Below are positions 58,502 through 64,000 of a stretch of DNA of 64,000 bases, piece after piece. The stretch is taken from the NCBI GenBank assembly GCA_913056275.1, contig CAJXLP010000003.1, positions 1 through 64,000 on the forward strand, read 5' to 3'. The position numbers and the translations under genes were made by a program. Under the pieces are notes generated by a model that saw only the letters and a list, made by a program, of their open reading frames with translations, had not been told where the DNA came from and did no database searches. Origin of the DNA: an uncultured Mycoplasmatota bacterium. GTDB lineage: Bacteria; Bacillota_I; Bacilli_A; Izemoplasmatales; Izemoplasmataceae. The stretch's first letter is position 1; the number at the start of each line of letters is the position of its first letter.

Positions 58502-59584
58502 ATGGACGATTACTTAATCATCGGGGGCGGTGTCATTGGAACCTTTGTGGCCCATGAGCTCGCACCCAAAGGATCGACGCGTCTCATTGAAAAAGAGGCA
58601 GACCTCTCACAAATTCAAACGACCCACAACAGTGCCTTGGTGCATTCGCCGGTGTTAATTACACCGGATAAAGGGGAATTAAAAGCACGTTTTGCGATGG
58701 AGGGTAATCGGTATTACCATGATAATGCAGAAAAATTAGGTGTGTCTGTATTAAAAAACGGCGCATATTTAATCGCCAAAACTGACGAAGAAATGGACCA
58801 TGCAAAAGAATACCTCGCATCGGCCAAAGCCCGTGGCATCACGGAGGCAAAGTTATTGAGTGGTGCCGCTATGATGATTGCGGAACCTAACTTAAAAGAC
58901 GACATCAAAGGGGGGCTTGATTTACCCACTGCGATGACGGCAGATACCTATGAACTCTCTAAAACATTAGAAAAAGCCGCCACTGGTGAAGGGTGTAAGT
59001 TTCATTACGAAGAGACTGTCACAGCGATTGAAGCCGTCGATGATGGGTTTAAAGTCACAACATCGAAAGCCACATACATTGCCAAACACGTGATTAATGC
59101 GGCGGGTGTGTATGCGGAGAAAATTGCTCAGCTAATTGAAAAGGATGTGCCGTATAAAACTTTACCGCATCGTGGAGAATATTATGTCCTAAGCCCAAAA
59201 GCTAGAGGCTGGATTGAAAAAACCTTGTTCCCAATGCCCAACAAAATTACGAAAGGCATTTTGGTCATTCCCCAACCGAATGGCACGATACGCTTAGGCC
59301 CAACCTCCACCCTGCAAGATTCACTCACGGATGATACCGTCACAGAATCCGGGTTACAGTCGGTCCAATCTGGGGTTGAAGATCTCGTGAAATCGATTCC
59401 TATGGAATATGTCATTGATACGTATGTTGGCATTCGCGCGACGATTGATTATCATGACTTTTACATCAAACGCTCGAAAGAATATCCCAACTTCATCCAC
59501 GTCGCTGGCATTGACTCACCAGGCGTGACCGCTGCCCCCGCCATTGCGCGGTATGTGTCTGAAGATATCTTGGCAAATAAATAG
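58502..59584 (+). CDS. FAD-dependent DAO-family oxidoreductase (LhgO/GlpO-like)
   Basis: A 360-residue flavoprotein. 'DYLIIGGGVIGTFVAHELA' is the FAD loop, 'TTHNSALVHSP' the family block that contacts flavin, and 'FIHVAGIDSPGVTAAPAIARYV' the C-terminal FAD block. It resembles L-2-hydroxyglutarate oxidase and the short GlpA-like dehydrogenases found in Bacillota and Mollicutes, so L-2-hydroxyglutarate or glycerol 3-phosphate are candidate substrates. AGGAGGAA precedes the ATG. It is monocistronic between two hairpins. Confidence 0.87.
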   Translation: MDDYLIIGGGVIGTFVAHELAPKGSTRLIEKEADLSQIQTTHNSALVHSPVLITPDKGELKARFAMEGNRYYHDNAEKLGVSVLKNGAYLIAKTDEEMDHAKEYLASAKARGITEAKLLSGAAMMIAEPNLKDDIKGGLDLPTAMTADTYELSKTLEKAATGEGCKFHYEETVTAIEAVDDGFKVTTSKATYIAKHVINAAGVYAEKIAQLIEKDVPYKTLPHRGEYYVLSPKARGWIEKTLFPMPNKITKGILVIPQPNGTIRLGPTSTLQDSLTDDTVTESGLQSVQSGVEDLVKSIPMEYVIDTYVGIRATIDYHDFYIKRSKEYPNFIHVAGIDSPGVTAAPAIARYVSEDILANK

Positions 59585-59608
59585 CCGCTAAATCGCGGCT
59601 TTTATTTT
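59582..59608 (+). terminator. Terminator after the DAO-family gene
   Basis: AGCCGC and GCGGCT pair around a six-base loop, followed by TTTTATTTT. It overlaps the stop codons of both this gene and the convergent Ca2+-ATPase gene. Confidence 0.8.
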
Positions 59609-62230
59609 GCGCTTAATGACTTTTGAAAGCTCACCGCCAATGAGCGGTAAGATGCCTAAACTCATCGCAATCATCATCCCTTCAAATGAATAGACGACGT
59701 TGGTCCCAAACAATGTATTAACACCAGGCACATACAGTACGACTAAGAGAAGTAAGATGCCTAAAATGAAAGATCCCGTGACATAGTTATTGGAGAAAAA
59801 CTGAAGTTCAAAAATGGTTTTTGTTTCTGAGCGGGCACTAAACATCCGTAAGAGTTCTCCGACAATGATGGTCGCAAATGCAAAAGTTTGGCCGACTTGC
59901 ATGGACTGCACGGAAAATACTTGCCATCCGAGATAAAAGCTGGTGAGTACTGCAATGGCCAAAAAGAGACTTTGTAAGGCAATCGTAACCCCCATTTTCC
60001 GGTCGACAATTGGCGCATCTTTATCGGTGGGAGCTTGCTTCATAACATCGTATTCTTTCGGTTCTAAGCCGAGTGCAAACGCTGGGAAACTATCGGTCAC
60101 TAAGTTCACCCAGAGGATTTGAATCGCCAGTAAAGGTGATCCCCACCCTAATATCATGGCGATGAATATGAGTAACACTTCGCCGACGTTGCAACTGACT
60201 AAGTAGGCCACAAACTTGCGAATGTTCGCGTAGATCACCCGGCCTTCTTCGACCGCCTCGACAATGGTCGTAAAGTTATCGTCCATTAACACGATATCAC
60301 TCGCTTCTTGCGATACATCCGTGCCGGTAATCCCCATCGATACACCGATGTCAGCCCCTTTTAAGGCGGGTGCATCATTCACACCATCGCCCGTCATCGA
60401 AGTGACCTCCCCAGCCGCTCTTAGAGCGTTCACAATCTGTACTTTATGGTGCGGTGAGACGCGGGCGAAGACGCGCGTGGTTTGCACGGCCTTTTGCAAC
60501 GCAGCATCGGTCATCTCATCCAGCATTTTGCCGGTGACTGGAGTTTGTTCATGCCCCATACCAAGTTCCTGAGCAATGGCCTGTGCGGTCACGGGGTGAT
60601 CGCCCGTGATCATAACCACGCGAATGCCGGCCACTTCACAAAGCTTAATCGCATCTTTGACTTCATCGCGCGGAGGATCCATCATACCCGTGAGTCCGAC
60701 AAAGACCATATCATGTTCTTCATCAATCAAAGCTTTGGGGTCTTCAATTTTTTTATAGGCGTAGCCTAACACTCTTAAAGCCCGTTTTGCGTACGTGTCA
60801 TTGACCGCTAATATCTCATCTTTCAAGGCATCCGTTAAGGGGATTTCTTCACCGTCTTTTAAGAAATATGTGGCGCATTCTAACATACTATCGGGTGCGC
60901 CTTTGGTAAACATAATGGTCTGCCCGTCTAATATGTGGGCGGTGCTCATTCGTTTACGATCACTATCAAAGGGCGCTTCAAGACTTCTTGGGTAGGCTTT
61001 TCTTAAGGCTTGATGTTTGAGCCCGTGCTTATGCGCCAAAGTGACTAAGGCGAGTTCTGTAGGGTCACCAATTTCTTTATCATTGGTAAACTGGGCATCA
61101 TTACAAAGCGCGGCAATCTGGGCGATCCACTGTGTATTATCATTCGTCGTTTCTAAGGTGCCAGAAAATTCATACCCATTGCCGGATACTTGAATCTCTT
61201 CAGAACCGTCATACACATCTGTGACGACCATTTTATTTTGCGTGAGGGTGCCTGTTTTATCGGTTGAAATGACCGTTACACTGCCTAACGTTTCGACAGC
61301 TGCAAGCGATTTAACGATGGCATTTTTTTGTGCCATCTTCCGCATCCCAATCGCTAAGACGACGGTAATCACGGTGGGGAGTCCTTCGGGAATGGCGGCG
61401 ACTGCGAGCGAGACACTGATAATAAAAATGTCCGCAATATCAAATCCGTATATGATTCCAGCAATGAACACCAGCCCAACTGCGACGAGTGAAATCGTCC
61501 CTAAAAGTTTCCCCAGTCGTTCAATCTTTTCTTGCAGAGGGGTTAAGGCATCATCGACCGCACTCAAGAGTTTTGCAATGCCTCCCATTTCCGTACTCAT
61601 GCCGACACTCACGACTTGACCAAGGCCGCGCCCTAACGTAACGATGGTGCCAGAATAGCCCATGTTCACCCGGTCGCCGAGCGCCGTATCCTCTGAAAGA
61701 ACGGCGTTTGCGTCTTTATCTACGGAGACACTTTCTCCAGTCAGTGCACTCTCGTCAATTTTTAAATTTACCGTCTCTAATAGTCGTAAGTCCGCTGGCA
61801 CAAAATCGCCCGCTTCTAATAGGACTAAATCCCCAACCACGAGATCTTCAATCTCAATGACCATGGTTTCACCACTACGAATGACTTTGGCATGGGGTTT
61901 GGACAAGTTTTTTAAGGCGTCAATTGCATTCGATGCTTTACGTTCTTGGACAATGGCAAGCGTCATATTCAAAATAACAATGGCCATTATAAAGAGGCCA
62001 TCAGTTAAATGCCCACTGGCCAGAATTGAGACAATGGCCGCAACGATTAATAAAACGTTTAAAAATTGTTTAAGTTCACTCCAAATCATGGCGAGAATGG
62101 TTTTTTGTGGCGTACCTTCTAAGACATTCTTGCCATGTGCGTGTAAGCTTTCTGTGACTTCTTGTGAGCTTAGTCCCGTATCGAGATAATCGTCTTTGAT
62201 GAATGAATCTTTGTCTCGTGTATGCGGCAT
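59588..62230 (-). CDS. P-type Ca2+-transporting ATPase (type IIA)
   Basis: An 880-residue cation pump. Motifs: 'LTGESVSVDK' (actuator), 'AAIPEGLPTVITVVLA' (M4 site), phosphorylated Asp in 'STDKTGTLTQNKM', 'KGAPDSML' (nucleotide domain), 'MITGDHPVTA', 'MTGDGVNDAPALK', 'SCNVGEVLLIF' (M5) and 'NLVTDSFPAFALG' (M6). The M4-M6 residues correspond to those of the SERCA Ca2+ site, so Ca2+ export is the best call. The size and ten-helix layout are typical. It is monocistronic. Confidence 0.95.
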   Translation of the reverse strand: MPHTRDKDSFIKDDYLDTGLSSQEVTESLHAHGKNVLEGTPQKTILAMIWSELKQFLNVLLIVAAIVSILASGHLTDGLFIMAIVILNMTLAIVQERKASNAIDALKNLSKPHAKVIRSGETMVIEIEDLVVGDLVLLEAGDFVPADLRLLETVNLKIDESALTGESVSVDKDANAVLSEDTALGDRVNMGYSGTIVTLGRGLGQVVSVGMSTEMGGIAKLLSAVDDALTPLQEKIERLGKLLGTISLVAVGLVFIAGIIYGFDIADIFIISVSLAVAAIPEGLPTVITVVLAIGMRKMAQKNAIVKSLAAVETLGSVTVISTDKTGTLTQNKMVVTDVYDGSEEIQVSGNGYEFSGTLETTNDNTQWIAQIAALCNDAQFTNDKEIGDPTELALVTLAHKHGLKHQALRKAYPRSLEAPFDSDRKRMSTAHILDGQTIMFTKGAPDSMLECATYFLKDGEEIPLTDALKDEILAVNDTYAKRALRVLGYAYKKIEDPKALIDEEHDMVFVGLTGMMDPPRDEVKDAIKLCEVAGIRVVMITGDHPVTAQAIAQELGMGHEQTPVTGKMLDEMTDAALQKAVQTTRVFARVSPHHKVQIVNALRAAGEVTSMTGDGVNDAPALKGADIGVSMGITGTDVSQEASDIVLMDDNFTTIVEAVEEGRVIYANIRKFVAYLVSCNVGEVLLIFIAMILGWGSPLLAIQILWVNLVTDSFPAFALGLEPKEYDVMKQAPTDKDAPIVDRKMGVTIALQSLFLAIAVLTSFYLGWQVFSVQSMQVGQTFAFATIIVGELLRMFSARSETKTIFELQFFSNNYVTGSFILGILLLLVVLYVPGVNTLFGTNVVYSFEGMMIAMSLGILPLIGGELSKVIKRKIKAAI

Positions 62231-62331
62231 TATAATCTCCTTTTATCGGGGTCTAGGCGTATTATAGCACTCCCTGAACAGTGAACCCAAGAGAGTGATA
62301 TAATGCGTGAGAGACATGAAGAGGAGGCATC

Positions 62332-62940
62332 ATGGAAATTCAAAATGTGGCCGATTACGTCGTCGAATTTGATGCGGTAACGCATCAATATAAAGTGGAC
62401 GGGATTCCTGTTGTGAGTGTCACACAATTGATCGATGAAGTTTTGCCCAAACGATATAAAAAAGTCGATCCCGTCATTTTACAAAAGGCGGCTGAACGAG
62501 GGACTGAACTGCACGACATGATCGAACAGTACGAAACCTTGGGATTAAAGCGCCCTTCAAAAGAACTGCAGTCCTATTTAAACGTCAAACGCCAACATAG
62601 TTTTCAAGTCATCGAAAATGAAAAAATGGTGGTGATTTCACACTTTGGCATTCCCTTTGCGGCGGGCCGCTTTGACATGGTCGTTAAATCTCCCATCATG
62701 ACGGGTGTTGGGATTGCCGATGTCAAGCGCACCTTGCACATCGCGGAAGACCATTTAAAACTGCAACTCAATTTGTACAAACTAGGGTATGAACAAACCT
62801 ACAAAACACCCATCCATTATTTAAAATGTATACGCGTCCGCAATACGTTTTACGAGTATTTAGATGTCCCAGTTGATAAAGACTACACGCGCCAAAAAAT
62901 CGAAGAATACTTAAGCAAGCACCCACTAACATTCACTTAA
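62332..62940 (+). CDS. Orphan PD-(D/E)XK nuclease-fold protein
   Basis: A 202-residue protein with the RecB-like nuclease pattern: 'RGTELHDMIEQYE' (G-x-x-H), 'GRFDMVVKSP' (catalytic Asp), 'GIADVKRT' (D-x-K) and 'LKLQLNLYKLGYE' (Q-x-x-x-Y). An N-terminal 'VTQLIDEVLPKRY' matches similar phage- and Cas4-like proteins. All expected catalytic residues are there. No phage, repair or CRISPR gene is adjacent; a terminator and a tRNA follow. GAGGAGG precedes the ATG. Role unknown. Confidence 0.8.
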   Translation: MEIQNVADYVVEFDAVTHQYKVDGIPVVSVTQLIDEVLPKRYKKVDPVILQKAAERGTELHDMIEQYETLGLKRPSKELQSYLNVKRQHSFQVIENEKMVVISHFGIPFAAGRFDMVVKSPIMTGVGIADVKRTLHIAEDHLKLQLNLYKLGYEQTYKTPIHYLKCIRVRNTFYEYLDVPVDKDYTRQKIEEYLSKHPLTFT

Positions 62941-62968
62941 AAAGCCATCCCTAAGGATGGCTTTTTGA
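62939..62968 (+). terminator. Terminator after the nuclease-like gene
   Basis: AAAGCCATCC pairs with GGATGGCTTT around CTAA, followed by T residues, immediately after the stop codon. On the minus strand the same hairpin may also terminate tRNA-Thr transcription. Confidence 0.9.
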
Positions 62969-62977
62969 TTGGCAAGA

Positions 62978-63053
62978 TGGTGCCGAAAACAGGACTCGAA
63001 CCTGCGACCTACTGATTACGAGACAGTTGCTCTACCAGCTGAGCTACTTCGGC
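62978..63053 (-). tRNA. tRNA-Thr (anticodon CGT)
   Basis: The minus strand gives a 76-base cloverleaf with encoded CCA: acceptor GCCGAAG/TTTCGGC with one G-T pair, D arm 'AGCTCAGCTGGTAGAGC', anticodon loop CTCGTAA (anticodon CGT), T arm 'GCAGGTTCGAGTCCTGT' and A discriminator. The anticodon stem ACTGT/TCAGT has a T-T mismatch next to the loop. It reads ACG codons. Confidence 0.93.
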
Positions 63054-63120
63054 AGCACACCTATTTTATCAAAACTTTCAATAATCGGGTAGGCCGATTC
63101 GAGAGAACTTTTAAATGGCG

Positions 63121-63149
63121 TTGACTTTAGTATATCAAGTTGATATATT
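63121..63149 (+). promoter_or_regulatory. Promoter and palindromic operator of the padR-ABC operon
   Basis: TTGACT (63121-63126) and TATATT (63144-63149) have the ideal 17-base spacer. TATATCAA-G-TTGATATA, a perfect 17-base palindrome at 63131-63147, fills the spacer and touches the -10. Binding here would block the promoter, as expected for autoregulation by the PadR-type protein. Confidence 0.75.
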
Positions 63150-63163
63150 AACGGTGTGAGGAA

Positions 63164-63670
63164 ATGATGAAATCAAATGATCGAATTACCGTTATCATTT
63201 TAGGATTGCTTGCGCAAGAGGCAATGAGTGGCTATGCGTTAAAAAAACGGATGGAACTCTCTGTCTCTAATTTTGTGCGGCCAAGCTTTGGTAATATTTA
63301 TCCGACACTAAAAAAATTGCACGCGTCACACGACATCCGGGTAGTTAATCAATCGAGTAATACGAAGACGGTGTATGAAACTACACCGGCGGGCATTCAA
63401 ACGCTGAAGACATGGTTAATGTCTCCGCTGCATCCGAATGAACCATTTCTTTTACGCGAATACTTTTTTGGCTTTATCGACCCGGCGAAACGAAAAGAAC
63501 TCGTTCAAGCGTACATTCAGCATCTTTATACCACCTTGAATCACTACGGTGAAATCAAAGCCAATTATCAGGCTGTGATGGGTGAATTTCCCTATGCAAC
63601 CTTGCGGTTTGGTATCTCGCAAGTTACCCATGATATCGCCTGGTATGAAGCGCAATTAAAGGAGTTATAA
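63164..63670 (+). CDS. PadR-family transcriptional regulator
   Basis: A 168-residue regulator with an N-terminal winged helix ('ILGLLAQEAMSGYALKKRME', 'PSFGNIYPTLKKLHAS', 'TVYETTPAGIQTLKTWL') and a C-terminal helical dimer domain ('REYFFGFIDPAKRKELV'). GTGAGGA precedes tandem ATGs at 63164 and 63167. The stop is directly followed by the ABC ATPase start, the usual PadR-ABC exporter pairing, which responds to toxic or lipophilic compounds. Confidence 0.92.
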   Translation: MMKSNDRITVIILGLLAQEAMSGYALKKRMELSVSNFVRPSFGNIYPTLKKLHASHDIRVVNQSSNTKTVYETTPAGIQTLKTWLMSPLHPNEPFLLREYFFGFIDPAKRKELVQAYIQHLYTTLNHYGEIKANYQAVMGEFPYATLRFGISQVTHDIAWYEAQLKEL

Positions 63671-64000
63671 ATGGCCTATTTAGAAGTCAAAGATCTTCGT
63701 AAAAACTACGGAAAACTGGCCGCGGTCAAAGGCGTCAGCTTCACGGTTGAAAAGCAAGCATTCTTTGCGTTTCTAGGACCGAATGGGGCTGGGAAAAGTA
63801 CGACCATCAACATTTTATCGACGTTGTTATCGAAAGATGACGGCGACGTTATTTTAAATGGGCATACGCTCGGTGAGGATGACGATCTGATTCGCCGTGA
63901 TATCGGCATCGTGTTTCAAACAAACATGTTGGATGACCGACTATCCATCAAAGAAAACTTACAGATCCGTGGCCGGTTTTATGGAGTGTCCAACCACGAA
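63671..64000 (+). CDS. ABC transporter ATP-binding protein, 3' end beyond the window
   Basis: The first 110 residues of an exporter-type ATPase (ABC-2/daunorubicin-resistance type): 'MAYLEVKDLRKNYGKLAAVKG' then Walker A 'GPNGAGKSTTINIL' and a Q-loop 'GIVFQTNMLDDRLS'. The signature and Walker B motifs lie past the edge. AAAGGAG at the end of padR is its ribosome site. A permease partner is expected downstream. The role is probably efflux under PadR control. Confidence 0.93.
   Translation, partial: MAYLEVKDLRKNYGKLAAVKGVSFTVEKQAFFAFLGPNGAGKSTTINILSTLLSKDDGDVILNGHTLGEDDDLIRRDIGIVFQTNMLDDRLSIKENLQIRGRFYGVSNHE

Noticed and set aside
1-64000. CRISPR array, prophage, insertion sequence or toxin-antitoxin module
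   Set aside because: I found no regularly spaced repeats, transposase, integrase, phage structural gene or recognisable toxin-antitoxin pair. The PD-(D/E)XK protein alone is not enough to call a mobile or defence element.

Overview
The window looks like a chromosomal segment of a low-to-moderate GC Bacillota or Mycoplasmatota-type bacterium. The evidence is strong AGGAGG-type ribosome binding sites, short intergenic gaps, PTS/HPr sugar uptake, lipobox lipoproteins, PyrR control of uracil uptake and a YerC-type repressor beside the his genes. It uses the standard genetic code (TGG for Trp, TGA as stop). The one large surface protein is anchored by a C-terminal membrane helix, not an LPXTG motif, and no cell-wall gene is present. 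That would fit a wall-less or wall-poor relative such as Izemoplasmatales/Acholeplasmatales, but this is only an inference. I see no prophage, transposon or CRISPR array.

Layout. 1-4.7 kb: end of a shikimate operon (aroA partial, aroC, aroB, chorismate mutase, a fused aroE-aroK, aroQ). 4.8-19.4 kb: housekeeping and envelope genes (plsY, purine nucleoside phosphorylase, peptidase T, an aldo/keto reductase, a membrane-anchored PAF-acetylhydrolase-like enzyme and a stand-alone copy of its membrane module, a UbiA prenyltransferase, acylphosphatase, flavodoxin, a DEAD-box helicase, an ECF S component, photolyase plus a coupled reductase). 19.6-21.6 kb: three lipoproteins with rhodanese and FMN-binding signatures, possibly an extracytoplasmic redox module. 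23.5-30.1 kb: a hexitol PTS locus (mtlA, mtlR, mtlF) followed by a 1-phosphofructokinase-type kinase, a sorbose-1-phosphate-reductase-like dehydrogenase and a dedicated HPr. No mtlD is present, so mannitol may be degraded through fructose 1-phosphate. 30.2-35.9 kb: FMN reductase, a two-component system divergent from a 31-residue membrane peptide and a four-repeat PepSY-like protein, a lipoprotein esterase and a RmlD-like protein.

35.9-44.1 kb: a complete histidine operon, yerC-like regulator - hisZ-G-D-C-B-H-A-F-IE - histidinol phosphatase, with almost every gene overlapping the next. A 28-bp palindrome covers the promoter in front of hisZ. 44.2-52.9 kb: a maltodextrin locus with a surface protein carrying three starch-binding-like repeats, an ABC importer without its ATPase, an intracellular GH13 enzyme, a LacI regulator and a secreted GH13 lipoprotein. 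52.9-56.3 kb: an isochorismatase-like hydrolase, a flavin-reductase-like protein, a CDP-alcohol phosphatidyltransferase and a crtQ/crtO-like pair. 56.3-64 kb: tRNA-Pro overlapping the end of pyrR, a uracil permease with a PyrR attenuator, a DAO-family oxidoreductase, a Ca2+-ATPase, an orphan PD-(D/E)XK nuclease, tRNA-Thr, and a PadR regulator with an ABC ATPase cut by the window end.

No gene-free stretch exceeds about 300 bases. The best leads are the alternative hexitol route, the two-component/PepSY/small-peptide module, the redox lipoprotein cluster, the duplicated membrane module, the pyrR-tRNA overlap and the operators described below.
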